A DNA stretch of 64,000 bases from an uncultured Selenomonadales bacterium. GTDB taxonomy: Bacteria; Bacillota; Negativicutes; Selenomonadales; Selenomonadaceae. The DNA lies in contig CALEPR010000108.1 in NCBI GenBank assembly GCA_937910665.1, positions 33,240-97,239 of the forward strand, read 5' to 3'. Position numbers and translations under genes: made by a program. Under the pieces are notes generated by a model. It made no database searches. It was not told the origin of the DNA and was given only the letters and a program-made list of their open reading frames with translations. Within the stretch, counting starts at the first letter, position 1. Each line of letters begins with the position of its first letter. This document shows positions 32,014-41,622 of the stretch, piece by piece.

Positions 32014-33678
32014 ATGACGAAAACAAATACAGATCCGATGCCGATAGGCTCAAGTAAAAACGTCGCTGTAAATTCGCAGTCGAGTTCAAAAAATAAATCT
32101 GCCGTTTCAGTCAGCAGAAAAGATAGTTTTAATTCGCATCTCGACAAAGCAAACGCTCAGGTCAATAAAAATCAAAATCAAAATTCGACTCAACAACCTG
32201 AAAAAGTTGTCGGCGAAGTTAAGGACGATGCTTCGACATCAATTCAAGGACAGAATACAAAAGCGCAGGATGCACCTCAAAAGGAGAATTTGGAAACTCC
32301 ATCGGAAAATACTTCTGAAGAAGTAGAAGAAATTTCGGACGCGGACGAAGGGCAAAAAAATCCTGCGATTTTTTCATACTTTTTTTCTGCGAATACCGAA
32401 ACACTTTTAGACACCAGAAATTTTGATTCCGGCTCTGAAGGTAATTTAATGACAATAATGCCGCAATCTTCAGACGGCAACTCGCAGACAATGTTAGATT
32501 TGCTCGGCGGAAAAACTTGGACTTCGGCAGACGTTACTTCTGAATTTCAAAATTTAAATCCAAGTCAGTTTCAGGTAGAAAATCTTCAGCCACAGGCAAA
32601 TTTAAATCAACAGTTGCAAGTTGAAAATCTGCAGCCGCAGACAAATTTAAATCAACAGTCGCAAGTTGAAAATCTTCAGCCGCAGACAAATTTAAATCAG
32701 CAGACGCAGGTCGAAAATCTTCAGCCGCAGACAAATTTAAATCAGCAGACGCAGGTAGAAAATCTTCAGCCGCAGACAAATTTAAATCAACAGTCGCAGG
32801 TAGAAAATCTTCAGCCGCAGACAAATTTAAATCAACAGTCACAAGTTGAAAATCTTCAGTCTCAACAATCCGGACAGGAGATTTCTTCTGCGGCGAATTC
32901 CGGTCTGCCACAAGCGCAAAATCAAACTCAACCGACTACACAAAATTTGGCAGATATGCTCGGCACAAATATTCAGTTGGAGGATGGTCAGCAAATTACT
33001 CCGTCCGTTCCGACTCAGCCGACTTCGCAGAATTTTGAGCAAAATAATTCTCAGTCCGACGGACAAAATTTTTCGCAGGATTTGGCGCAGACAAGTTCAC
33101 TGGAAGTACAACAGTCAGCCGCACAGACTTCGGAAGGCGGAGAAAATTTTGCAGCAAATTTCGCGCAGGCAAATAATATTTCTCAACCTGTTTCACAAAC
33201 AGAGCAAGTTCAAAATCCTGAAGCCGCTCAAAATGCCCGCGAAAATTTTAATATCCCGACGCAAATTGTTGAGCAAGCCAGACTGATTCGCAACGCTCAG
33301 AATACAGAAATGGTTATCAATCTGAAACCGGAACATCTCGGCGAATTGACTCTCAGAATTTCCGTAAATCACAGTGGAACACTCAATGCCAATTTCTACA
33401 GCGACAATGCACAAGTCAGAGCAATTATTGAAAATTCGCTTGTCCAACTCAAACAGGAACTTAGCAACGCCGGACTTAAAGTCGAAGATGTTCAGGTTTA
33501 CGCAGGCTTGAGCGACGGCGGTCTGTCTAACGGACAAGGTCAAACAGCTTGGCAACAAAATCAACAGCAAAAAAATTCCAACAGGCGAATTGATTTCAGC
33601 GCATTTGAAGAAGAAACCGACGCAATGCAACCTGTAAATGAAACAGAATCAGGGGCCGGCGTCGACTATAAAGTTTAA
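32014..33678 (+). CDS. fliK: flagellar hook-length control protein FliK
   Basis: FliK is the secreted ruler that stops hook growth and triggers the FlhB switch. The C-terminal Flg_hook domain is clear (LKPEHLGELTLRISVNHSGT, LVQLKQELSNAGLKVEDVQV). The N-terminal two-thirds is Gln/Asn/Ser-rich and disordered. It contains six tandem 15-residue repeats QVENLQPQTNLNQQS plus a partial seventh (32572-32862) and an EEVEEISDADE patch. ATG 32014 follows GAAGAGGTG; a GTG at 32002 lies within that site. Length is 554. flgD follows. Confidence 0.93.
   Translation: MTKTNTDPMPIGSSKNVAVNSQSSSKNKSAVSVSRKDSFNSHLDKANAQVNKNQNQNSTQQPEKVVGEVKDDASTSIQGQNTKAQDAPQKENLETPSENTSEEVEEISDADEGQKNPAIFSYFFSANTETLLDTRNFDSGSEGNLMTIMPQSSDGNSQTMLDLLGGKTWTSADVTSEFQNLNPSQFQVENLQPQANLNQQLQVENLQPQTNLNQQSQVENLQPQTNLNQQTQVENLQPQTNLNQQTQVENLQPQTNLNQQSQVENLQPQTNLNQQSQVENLQSQQSGQEISSAANSGLPQAQNQTQPTTQNLADMLGTNIQLEDGQQITPSVPTQPTSQNFEQNNSQSDGQNFSQDLAQTSSLEVQQSAAQTSEGGENFAANFAQANNISQPVSQTEQVQNPEAAQNARENFNIPTQIVEQARLIRNAQNTEMVINLKPEHLGELTLRISVNHSGTLNANFYSDNAQVRAIIENSLVQLKQELSNAGLKVEDVQVYAGLSDGGLSNGQGQTAWQQNQQQKNSNRRIDFSAFEEETDAMQPVNETESGAGVDYKV
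32572..32862 (+). repeat. tandem 45-base repeats inside fliK
   Basis: Six complete 45-base units encoding QVENLQPQ(T/A)NLNQQ(S/T/L) are followed by a half unit ending in NLQSQQ. Differences are mostly in the last codon of each unit. Copy number could tune ruler length. Confidence 0.93.
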
Positions 33679-33699
33679 ATTTGGAAGGAGAAATTTAGA

Positions 33700-34314
33700 A
33701 TGACAACTACATCATCCACAAATTCTTTGAATACCATCACGGTCGACGGAGTTACTTATAATGCTGCAGCTTATGCGGCGAGTCAAAATACTCTTTCAGC
33801 TGCAAATGAATTAGACAAAGAAGCGTTCCTTAAACTTTTGGTGGCGCAACTTCAAAATCAGGATCCTCTTGAACCTCAGGATAACGGAGAATTTATCGCG
33901 CAGATGGCTCAATTCTCCACGTTGGAACAGATGAGCAATATGACTGCGTCTATGGATAAAATCACCGAAGTCATCAATAACATTGACACCTCCGTTCTGG
34001 TCGGACAGCTCAGCGGAATGATCGGAAAAGAAGTCGAGTGGGTAGAAACTACTTCGACAGCAGATTCCGACGGCGCACCTACTACTTCGTCGCAGACTTT
34101 CAGCGGAACAATTACAGGAGTGACTGTTGCCAGCGGAGTCACAAAAATTATTGCTACAGATTCTAACGGAACACGTCACCAAGTTGACATCGCAAATATC
34201 GCACACATTTATGAAAGCGATTCCTCGACTACCGTTGCCAGCTCGACTACTTCTGATACAGAAGTTGCATCACTTTCTTCAGGAACATCTGTGGCGGCAG
34301 CGTCTAACGTTTAG
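33700..34314 (+). CDS. flgD: flagellar hook-assembly protein FlgD
   Basis: FlgD is the scaffold that caps the growing hook. The N-terminal signature [20 protein letters not shown], followed by [20 protein letters not shown], is diagnostic. The second half is a short beta domain ([27 protein letters not shown]) and a Ser/Thr/Val-rich tail. GGAAGGAG precedes the ATG. It is in one unit with fliK and ends at a terminator, so the hook protein gene flgE is not adjacent, unlike many relatives. Confidence 0.95.
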   Translation: MTTTSSTNSLNTITVDGVTYNAAAYAASQNTLSAANELDKEAFLKLLVAQLQNQDPLEPQDNGEFIAQMAQFSTLEQMSNMTASMDKITEVINNIDTSVLVGQLSGMIGKEVEWVETTSTADSDGAPTTSSQTFSGTITGVTVASGVTKIIATDSNGTRHQVDIANIAHIYESDSSTTVASSTTSDTEVASLSSGTSVAAASNV

Positions 34315-34347
34315 TAGGAAAATAAAATTTGCAGTGATTCATAAAAA

Positions 34348-34400
34348 AAATTCCCCTTGCGCCGATGAAAAAATTTTTTCGGCTGGGGGAATTTTTTTTG
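34348..34400 (+). terminator. terminator after flgD
   Basis: Outer stem AATTCCCC/GGGGGAATT (34349-34356 with 34385-34393) and inner stem GCCG/CGGC are followed by a T run. Confidence 0.85.
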
Positions 34401-34416
34401 TAAAATTTTTTGAAAG

Positions 34417-34445
34417 TTGCATTTCAGTCATAAAATTTATATAAT
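34417..34445 (+). promoter_or_regulatory. promoter of proS
   Basis: TTGCAT (34417-34422), 17-base spacer, TATAAT (34440-34445). The start codon is about 40 bases on, so there is no room for a T-box leader. Confidence 0.7.
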
Positions 34446-34489
34446 TTCTGCCGCTAATAAAAAAAATTTTTTGAGGTGAAGAATTTAAA

Positions 34490-36208
34490 ATGAAGGCAAC
34501 TGAACTTTACGCGCCGACTTTGAGAGAATCTCCTGCAGAGGCTGAACTTTTAAGTCATAAATTGATGCTCCGCGCAGGTTTTATCAGAAAAGCGGCGGGC
34601 GGAATGTATTCCTATTTGCCATTGGCTTGGCGGACGATGAAAAAAATTATGCAGATTATTCGCGAAGAAATGGATGCAAAAGGCGGACAGGAAATTATGA
34701 TGCCGATAACTCAACCGGCAGAAATTTGGCAGGAATCCGGACGCTGGGCAGTTTACGGCGATGAAATGATGCGACTCAAAGACAGACACGGCAGAGAATT
34801 TGCGCTCGGTCCGACGCATGAAGAAATGATTACAACTTTGATTCGCGGCGAAGTGAAAAGTTACAAACAACTTCCACTCATGCTCTATCAAATTCAAAAT
34901 AAATATCGCGATGAAATTCGTCCGCGTTTCGGCTTGATGAGGAGTCGCGAATTTGTCATGAAAGATTTGTATTCCTTCGACAAAGATGTTGACGGCATGA
35001 ATATTTCTTACAAAAAAATGTATGACGCTTACGACAAAATTTTTTCGCGCTGCGGTTTGAAATTTCGTCCTGTCGAGGCTGATAACGGAGCGATTGGCGG
35101 CGGACATTCTCATGAGTTTACAGTTCTCGCGCCGAGCGGAGAAAGTTCAATCGCTTACTGTGAAAAATGTGACTTCGCGGCGAGCGATGAAAAAGCTGAA
35201 TTAAAAGTTATCAAAGCTGAAGCCGAGAACTTGAAAGACTTGGAAAAAATTGAAACGCCTGACTGTCACACAATCGAAATGGTAAAAAATTTTTTGCAAG
35301 TTCCTATCGAAAAAACTATCAAGGCAGTTGCATTTCAGGACGACGACGGCAGATTGATTTTAGCTTTTGTTCGCGGAGATCATGAAGTCAATGAAATTAA
35401 AGTTCTGAATTCTGTCGAAGGAGCACTTCATTTGCATATGGCTGAGGAGTCGGCGATAAATTCTGTCGGCGGCTGTGCAGGTTTTATGTCGCCGATTGGT
35501 TTGAAGGACGGAGCAGTTATCGTCGTCGATTCTACTGTCATGGAAATGTATAACGCTGTCGCCGGAGCGAATGAAGTTGACAAACATTTTATAAATGTCA
35601 CGCCGCGCAGAGATTTCGATGCGGAAAAAATTATTGTCGCCGATATCAGAAAAGTTCAAGAAGGCGATCCTTGTCCGCGCTGCGGAGAAAAATTAAAAAT
35701 GACTCGCGGAATTGAAGTCGGACAAGTTTTCACTCTCGGCAACAAGTACAGTAAATCTTTGAGCGCGACTTTTTTGGATGAAAACGGCAAGGAACAATTT
35801 TTTGAAATGGGCTGTTATGGAATTGGTGTCGGTCGAACGATGGCGGCGGCGATTGAGCAGAATAATGACAAGGACGGAATTATTTGGCATCCTGCGATCG
35901 CGCCTTTTGAAGTCGTCGTCGTTCCCGTGAACGCGAAAGAAATTTCTCAGCTTGAGTATGCGGAAAAAATTTACAGCGAATTAAAAAATTCCGGCATTGA
36001 TGTTTTGCTGGACGACAGGAAGGAACGCGCCGGAGTGAAATTTAAAGACTGCGATTTGATCGGTTATCCTATTCGTGTGACGGTCAGTCCGAAAACTTTG
36101 GAAAATGATTCAGTAGAAATTAAAATTCGCAAGAGCGGAGAAATTTTAAATTTCAATCGCGGCGAAGTTGTCGAAAAAATTTGCGCTGAGTTGAAAAAAT
36201 TATTTTAA
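34490..36208 (+). CDS. proS: prolyl-tRNA synthetase, bacterial type
   Basis: ProS charges tRNA-Pro. The 572-residue product is the bacterial form with an editing (YbaK-like) insertion between class II motifs 2 and 3. Seen are RKAAGGMYSYLPLAWRTMKK (motif 1), GPTHEEMITTL, RDEIRPRFGLMRSREFVMKD (motif 2), the editing part (KAVAFQDDDGRLILAFVRGD) and GCYGIGVGRTMAAAIEQNND (motif 3), then the anticodon-binding domain. GAGGTGAAG precedes the ATG. dnaB follows after 28 bases. Confidence 0.97.
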   Translation: MKATELYAPTLRESPAEAELLSHKLMLRAGFIRKAAGGMYSYLPLAWRTMKKIMQIIREEMDAKGGQEIMMPITQPAEIWQESGRWAVYGDEMMRLKDRHGREFALGPTHEEMITTLIRGEVKSYKQLPLMLYQIQNKYRDEIRPRFGLMRSREFVMKDLYSFDKDVDGMNISYKKMYDAYDKIFSRCGLKFRPVEADNGAIGGGHSHEFTVLAPSGESSIAYCEKCDFAASDEKAELKVIKAEAENLKDLEKIETPDCHTIEMVKNFLQVPIEKTIKAVAFQDDDGRLILAFVRGDHEVNEIKVLNSVEGALHLHMAEESAINSVGGCAGFMSPIGLKDGAVIVVDSTVMEMYNAVAGANEVDKHFINVTPRRDFDAEKIIVADIRKVQEGDPCPRCGEKLKMTRGIEVGQVFTLGNKYSKSLSATFLDENGKEQFFEMGCYGIGVGRTMAAAIEQNNDKDGIIWHPAIAPFEVVVVPVNAKEISQLEYAEKIYSELKNSGIDVLLDDRKERAGVKFKDCDLIGYPIRVTVSPKTLENDSVEIKIRKSGEILNFNRGEVVEKICAELKKLF

Positions 36209-36236
36209 TCGAAAAAAATTTTTTAGTGGTGGTTCA

Positions 36237-37571
36237 ATGCTGAAAAATACAAATTTACCGAACGTTGTTGAGATGGAAAAAGCTGTTTTGGCTGCGATGC
36301 TTTTGAAGGACGGCGAAGTTATTCCGACAGTCACGGCGATTTTGAAAGAGGAAGATTTTTATCGCGAGGAACACAGAATTGTTTTCCGAGCAATTTTAAG
36401 ACTGGTTGCAAAAAAAATTTCGCCCAATGCGCTTTCACTTCTGGAGGAAGTGCGAGCTTCAGACGACTCGAAAAAAATTGAAAATTCACTTTTGTTTGCG
36501 TTGGCGGACGCAGGTTACACGACGGCTTACGCGGAATCTTATTCGCGCAAGATAAAAGAAAAATCTACTCTGCGAAAATTGATCGCGGCAGGCGAAGAAA
36601 TTTCTGAAGAAGCATTCGAAGATAAAAAAACTATCACAGAAATTGTTGACAATGCCGAGAAAAAAATTTTGGAAATCACTTCGCAAAATGAAAGTTCAGT
36701 TTTTGAATCTTTGGCACCGATTTTGATGCGCACTTTTGAAAATATAAATTCCGCAATGGCGCATAAAGGACAGCCGTCAGGAGTGGAGAGCGGTTTTCAA
36801 GATTTAGATGCGGTTACGAACGGTTTTCAGCCGTCAGATTTAATTTTGATAGCCGCTCGACCTTCTATGGGGAAAACTGCCTTTGCCTTGAATGTTGCCT
36901 TGCAGGCTGCCACTAAAAATAATTCTGTGGCGATTTTTTCTCTGGAGATGAGCAAGGAACAACTTGGTCACAGATTGCTCAGCACACACAGCAAAATTGA
37001 TTCGCAGAAATTGCGAAATGGAGATATAGAAGAAGATGAATGTTCAGAAGTCGTTCATTCGGTTGAGAAATTATCAAACCTAAAAATTTTTATCGACGAC
37101 ACGCCGAGCATTTCTGCCATGGAATTGAGATCAAAGGCGCGGCGTTTGAAAAATGAACAGGGATTGGATTTAATTTTGATTGACTATCTGCAACTCATGC
37201 AAGGTCGAGAAAGTCGAACGGTCGATTCAAGGCAACAAGAAATTTCCGATATCTCCAGAAGTTTAAAATCTTTGGCACGCGAATTAAAAGTTCCTGTAAT
37301 TGCTCTCAGCCAACTTTCCAGAAGTGTGGAACTTCGTGCGGAGAAACGTCCGCAACTTTCCGACCTGCGCGAGTCAGGTTCTTTGGAGCAGGACGCAGAT
37401 ATTGTCATGTTTCTCTATCGCGAAGAGTATTATGATCGCGAAACTGAAAAAAATAATCTTGCCGAACTGATTATCGCAAAAAACAGAAATGGTCCAACGT
37501 CTATAATAATTTTACAATTTCAGAAAGAATGTATGCATTTTGGTTCATATACACCTTACGATGCAGATTGA
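36237..37571 (+). CDS. dnaB: replicative DNA helicase DnaB
   Basis: DnaB is the hexameric helicase at the replication fork. The N-terminal domain (1-about 105) begins NLPNVVEMEKAVLAAMLLKD. The RecA-like C-terminal domain has LILIAARPSMGKTAFALNVA (Walker A), LDLILIDYLQLM (Walker B) and SQLSRSVE with DLRESGSLEQDADIV. Length 444 is normal. GTGGTGG lies before the ATG. It converges with the glutamate synthase operon; only 15 bases separate the stops. Confidence 0.97.
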   Translation: MLKNTNLPNVVEMEKAVLAAMLLKDGEVIPTVTAILKEEDFYREEHRIVFRAILRLVAKKISPNALSLLEEVRASDDSKKIENSLLFALADAGYTTAYAESYSRKIKEKSTLRKLIAAGEEISEEAFEDKKTITEIVDNAEKKILEITSQNESSVFESLAPILMRTFENINSAMAHKGQPSGVESGFQDLDAVTNGFQPSDLILIAARPSMGKTAFALNVALQAATKNNSVAIFSLEMSKEQLGHRLLSTHSKIDSQKLRNGDIEEDECSEVVHSVEKLSNLKIFIDDTPSISAMELRSKARRLKNEQGLDLILIDYLQLMQGRESRTVDSRQQEISDISRSLKSLARELKVPVIALSQLSRSVELRAEKRPQLSDLRESGSLEQDADIVMFLYREEYYDRETEKNNLAELIIAKNRNGPTSIIILQFQKECMHFGSYTPYDAD

Positions 37572-37586
37572 ATAAAAAAATTTTTT

Positions 37587-39923
37587 TCAGCCTGCATTGT
37601 ACAGGCGATACATTTGAATTTCTTCGCCGTTGTCTTGAATATTCCAAACTCCACAAGGACAGACTCCGGCGCAAATTCCGCAGCCGATACATTTACTTTC
37701 GTCGGAAAAATATTGCCAAGTTCCGTCGGGATTTTCAATTCTGGAAATTGCTTTTTCAGGACAAGAATTTAAACACATCTTGCAATCGCGACAAGTTCCA
37801 CAACTCACGCAACGCAAATGTTCTTGCAAAGGGTCGGGAATTTCGCAGTGGTGACATTTTTCAAAAAGTTTTTTGGATAAATTTTCTTGCGGAATAATTT
37901 TTTTAGTTTCAAGTGGAGTAATTTTTTCTCCGCGCAAAAATTGATTTATCATCAGCGCAGTTTTTCTTGCATCGCCAATCGCGTCGGTAAGTCTGCCGGG
38001 TTTAATCACATCGCCTGCAACAAAAACTTTCGACAAAATTTTTTTCTCTGCGTCAGGTATCAGCCAACTGCCACGAAATTTTTTTATGCTTGAATCATCA
38101 GGCAAAAAATCTAAAACAGGTTCTTCACCAATCGAAACAATAACTTGATCTGCTTCAATAAATCTGCCGTCGTCTGCAAAAATTCCTTCGTCGGTAATTT
38201 TTTTTGTCATGAAAGGATAAATAATTTTTCCGCCAAAATTTTCAAGTCGGCGAATTTCTTTGTCAAAAGCTGCAGGTTTCATCACATCGACAACAACAAC
38301 TTTTTCCGCGCCTTGTTCATAAGCTGAAGTCGCAACGTCCATTCCGGAATTTCCGCCGCCGATAACAACAACATTTTTTCCGACAAAAGGTTTTTCGCCG
38401 CGATTTATAGTTTTCAAAAATTCAATGCCGAAAGTTAATTTCTCCGCGCCTTCCCAGTTGAAAAATCTTGCTTTGTTTCCGCCGGTCGAAACTAAAACTG
38501 CGTTGCTGTCACTGCAAATTTTTTCAAAAATATTTTTATCGACTTTGCAATCTGTAACAAACTTTACGCCGAGTTTTTCAATTCGATTCAATTCAGCTTG
38601 CAAAATTTTTTGTGAAATTCTGGAGTGCGGAATAACTTGCGCGAGTTTGCCGCCAATAAAATTTGCGTCGTCGTAAACTGTAACTTCATGACCAAATTGA
38701 ATAAGTTGCCAAGCAGCCGACAAACCTGCAACGCCACCGCCAATAATTGAAACTTTTTTGCCTGTAGAAATTGTAGGCTTTTCAACTTCAATGTAAGCAG
38801 ACTTCAAACCAAGTTCGCCAATTTTTATAGGTTCGTCGATTTTTCCGCGACTGCAACCTTCCATACAAGGATTAGGACATAAAGTTCCGCAAACTGAACC
38901 CGGAAACGGAGTATATTTCAAAACAAGTTTCAAAGCGTCATCAATTTTTCCTTGCCGCAAAAGTTCCAATCTTTTTTGCGTGGGAATACCTGTCGGACAG
39001 TTGAATTGGCACGGCGCGGAAAATTTGGAATTGTCCCAGCTTGGAACTCTCAGCCGATAAAGTCCATGATTAACTGTATTTAAAACTGCAAAATCATCAA
39101 CTGCAACATCTGAAAAAATTCCGCCTTTCACCCAGTCATTTTTTCTGAAACTTGCAAGGTCAGGTAAAACTTGCGGCTTTTTTTCCTCAAAAGTCAGCGG
39201 ACGAAGTTTTTTCCATTCCTTCCAGTCAGAAAGTTCAGCAATAAATTCAGATTTTTCAATGGCGTTTAGAAAATTATTCATGCCACCTTTCAAAAAAGAA
39301 ATATCGTCGTCCTCAAGTTCCAGACACAAAATATCTGCAGGATAACTTGAAATTTTTCCGCGAACATAAACAACGCCGCCGACCATTCCGACGCAAGGAC
39401 GATCTCCAAGCACTGAAGAAAAATTTTCGCTGTCAACGCCGCAGACAACAGCGCGACCGCCGCCCATAAATTCAAAAGAAAAACTTCCGACATTTTTAAA
39501 AATCCAAAGTTCAGGCTCTTCATACAGCGGATCATGTTTCATCAATGAACCTGTGCGAGTACCCGCGCGACCGCCGATATAAATTTTTCCACCGCTTGAA
39601 CAATGTCCGGCAGTATCTCCTGCATCGCCTTTTACTGTGATAATTCCTCCGGCATTAAGCCAGCCGACATCAGCCGAAGTCGAACCTTCAACCAAAATTT
39701 CAGTATTCGGCATACACATTGAGCCGACGCGTTGACCTGCGTTTGTGACGTGAAATTTTAAAATCTTTCCTTCAGGATGCCAAAGTGGTCCGCCAATATC
39801 ATGTTGACCGCTTGCAGAAATTTCAAAATCAGTTTCGCCAAATTTAACAGCGTCTTCAATTTTAAGCAGAAGGTCTTGCGTTGACATTCGCTCATTATTT
39901 TTTATTGTGTCAATTTTAAGCAT
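37587..39923 (-). CDS. glutamate synthase GXGXG domain fused to FAD oxidoreductase and ferredoxin
   Basis: This 778-residue fusion is part of glutamate synthase. Residues about 25-250 are the GltB C-terminal beta-helix (GXGXG; SGQHDIGGPLWHPEGK, GWLNAGGIITVKGDAGDTAG). Residues about 300-690 are a GltD-like NAD(P)H oxidoreductase: CQFNCPTGIPTQ, CGTLCPNPCMEGCSRGK, SIIGGGVAGLSAAWQL (FAD) and VVVIGGGNSGMDVATS (NADPH). The last about 80 residues have ferredoxin motifs, including CIGCGICAGVCPCG. In most bacteria the GXGXG part belongs to the large GltB subunit. It is the last gene of the operon. Confidence 0.92.
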   Translation of the reverse strand: MLKIDTIKNNERMSTQDLLLKIEDAVKFGETDFEISASGQHDIGGPLWHPEGKILKFHVTNAGQRVGSMCMPNTEILVEGSTSADVGWLNAGGIITVKGDAGDTAGHCSSGGKIYIGGRAGTRTGSLMKHDPLYEEPELWIFKNVGSFSFEFMGGGRAVVCGVDSENFSSVLGDRPCVGMVGGVVYVRGKISSYPADILCLELEDDDISFLKGGMNNFLNAIEKSEFIAELSDWKEWKKLRPLTFEEKKPQVLPDLASFRKNDWVKGGIFSDVAVDDFAVLNTVNHGLYRLRVPSWDNSKFSAPCQFNCPTGIPTQKRLELLRQGKIDDALKLVLKYTPFPGSVCGTLCPNPCMEGCSRGKIDEPIKIGELGLKSAYIEVEKPTISTGKKVSIIGGGVAGLSAAWQLIQFGHEVTVYDDANFIGGKLAQVIPHSRISQKILQAELNRIEKLGVKFVTDCKVDKNIFEKICSDSNAVLVSTGGNKARFFNWEGAEKLTFGIEFLKTINRGEKPFVGKNVVVIGGGNSGMDVATSAYEQGAEKVVVVDVMKPAAFDKEIRRLENFGGKIIYPFMTKKITDEGIFADDGRFIEADQVIVSIGEEPVLDFLPDDSSIKKFRGSWLIPDAEKKILSKVFVAGDVIKPGRLTDAIGDARKTALMINQFLRGEKITPLETKKIIPQENLSKKLFEKCHHCEIPDPLQEHLRCVSCGTCRDCKMCLNSCPEKAISRIENPDGTWQYFSDESKCIGCGICAGVCPCGVWNIQDNGEEIQMYRLYNAG

Positions 39924-39944
39924 AGAAAAGCTCTCCTATCTTGT

Positions 39945-39993
39945 TAAGTAGTCAGAAGTCAGAAAAAAATTCCTCACTCCTCACTCCTAATTA
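39945..39993. repeat. heptamer repeat touching the gltS-like stop codon
   Basis: AGTAGTCAGAAGTCAG followed by TTCCTCACTCCTCACTCCTAATTA, seven-base period. The final TTA is the complement of the stop codon of the synthase gene (39991-39993), so the repeat supplies or abuts the stop. Confidence 0.65.
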
Positions 39994-41622
39994 GCAAACG
40001 TATTGGATACCGAGTTTATCGGCAATGGCTTTGTCAGTTGAAACAAGCGCGTCACTTCTGCCGACAGGTAAAGAACTGTTGCCAATCGGTGCCATTAACT
40101 TTCTAAGTTCAGCGTCGAAGGCAAGAACATAGTCAACAATTTTTTGCGCACCTTTGTCCACATCGAGCCGCTTAACAAGTCTGGGATTTTGCGTACAAAT
40201 TCCGGTCGGACATTTTCCGGTATTGCAAGCGTTGCATCTGCCTTGTTCATTCCCGACGCAACCTAAAAGCTGAATTAAAATTTTTCCGCAAAAAACTCCG
40301 TTCGCTCCCAAGCAAATCATCTTGAAAGCGTCAGCCGCCGCGTTGCCTGTCATTCCAATACCGCCGCCACCATAAAGCGGAATTTGTCCCTGTGCGTTTT
40401 GTTCGACAGCCGCGTTGTAACAGTCGCGAATTTTTGAAACTACAGGATGTCCTGTGTGGTCGAGTGAAATTTCATTCGCCGCGCCGGTTCCGCCTTGTAT
40501 GCCGTCGATAAAAAATCCTCCGCAGATTTTGTAGGGATCTCTCAGCAAATTATTATAAACCGAAACTGAAGTTGAGGAGGCGGCGCATTTAATCGCGACA
40601 GGAACTCTGAAACCGAAAGCCGCATTCATCGACAAGTGCATTTTTTGAACAGATTCTTCGATTGAGTAAAGTCCTTGATGATTAGGCGGAGAGGCTAAAG
40701 TTGCTTTCGGAACTCCGCGAATTGCTTGGACGTGCGGAGCAACTTTTTCAGCTTGAAGTAAACCGCCGTCGCCGGGTTTTGCGCCTTGACCGATTTTGAT
40801 TAAAATTCCTGCAGGATCTGTTTTCATTTTCGGCAGGGCTTTAATAATTCTGTTCCAGCCGAAATGTCCCGACGCAATTTGAATTATAAAATATTTCAGG
40901 TAGTCAGATTCCATTAACCTTACAGGCATTCCGCCTTCGCCGCTCGACATTCTTACAGGAAGTCCGCAACGCTCATTGAGGTAAGCTGCCGCCATTGCAA
41001 CCGCTTCCCAAGCTCTGGTTGAAAGTGCGCCAATCGACATATCAGAAAAAATCAGCGGATATATCCAGCGAACCGGCGGAGTTTTTTTAGTTGCAACAAG
41101 TTTGCCGTCCTCAATTTGAAATGGTAATTCTTTAGCCGAAAGAACTCTGCCGAGCGGTGAGCGAATATCAAAAGTATGTCGAACCGAATCAAGCGAAGGG
41201 TCAGTCATTTGTGAAATTCTGCCGACAATAATTTTGTCCAAAGTGCGTTGCGAATTTAAATTTGTTCTGCCGCCGCGCTTAATTGGACCTGCGTCACGTG
41301 AAAGTAAATTTCTGCGATTGTCGGTATTTCTTACAGGTTTAATTGCATTGTTGGGACAAACTTTTTCACACATTCCGCAACCGCGACAAGCACAGTTAAT
41401 GTCGGCAACTTGTTTGATAACAGGAATTGCAATTTGTTGGTGAACAGGTTCAGGCAAATTTGCAGTTGAAAATGTTGTAGATTTTCTCTGCACTTCAACT
41501 TTGATTGCTTTGAAAGTACAAGACGCAACGCAACTGCCGCACATTGTGCAACGGTCAGGATTATAATCAATTTTCCATTGCAAATCATTAACGCCAATAT
41601 CGGCAACTTTTACTGTTTCCAT
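39991..41622 (-). CDS. glutamate synthase FMN/Fe-S subunit with N-terminal ferredoxin domain
   Basis: This 543-residue subunit carries the synthase active site. Two 4Fe-4S motifs open it (CTMCGSCVASCTFKA and CRGCGMCEKVCPNNA). The FMN barrel follows, with MSSGEGGMPVRLMESDYLKY, KIGQGAKPGDGGLLQAEKVA, PNHQGLYSIEE, DGIQGGTGAANEISLDHTG and the 3Fe-4S cluster GRCNACNTGKCPTGICTQ. This layout is the archaeal/Firmicute type where the glutaminase and GXGXG parts are separate proteins. It overlaps the glutaminase gene by 13 bases, with GGAGGTG before its ATG. Confidence 0.93.
   Translation of the reverse strand: METVKVADIGVNDLQWKIDYNPDRCTMCGSCVASCTFKAIKVEVQRKSTTFSTANLPEPVHQQIAIPVIKQVADINCACRGCGMCEKVCPNNAIKPVRNTDNRRNLLSRDAGPIKRGGRTNLNSQRTLDKIIVGRISQMTDPSLDSVRHTFDIRSPLGRVLSAKELPFQIEDGKLVATKKTPPVRWIYPLIFSDMSIGALSTRAWEAVAMAAAYLNERCGLPVRMSSGEGGMPVRLMESDYLKYFIIQIASGHFGWNRIIKALPKMKTDPAGILIKIGQGAKPGDGGLLQAEKVAPHVQAIRGVPKATLASPPNHQGLYSIEESVQKMHLSMNAAFGFRVPVAIKCAASSTSVSVYNNLLRDPYKICGGFFIDGIQGGTGAANEISLDHTGHPVVSKIRDCYNAAVEQNAQGQIPLYGGGGIGMTGNAAADAFKMICLGANGVFCGKILIQLLGCVGNEQGRCNACNTGKCPTGICTQNPRLVKRLDVDKGAQKIVDYVLAFDAELRKLMAPIGNSSLPVGRSDALVSTDKAIADKLGIQYVC

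Noticed and set aside
34401..34489. T-box leader before proS
   Set aside because: The promoter lies about 40 bases from the start codon, so no specifier-loop leader can fit.
38425..38676. Plus-strand frames opposite the glutamate synthase fusion gene
   Set aside because: The minus-strand protein has continuous domains here; the opposite frames are shadows without ribosome sites.
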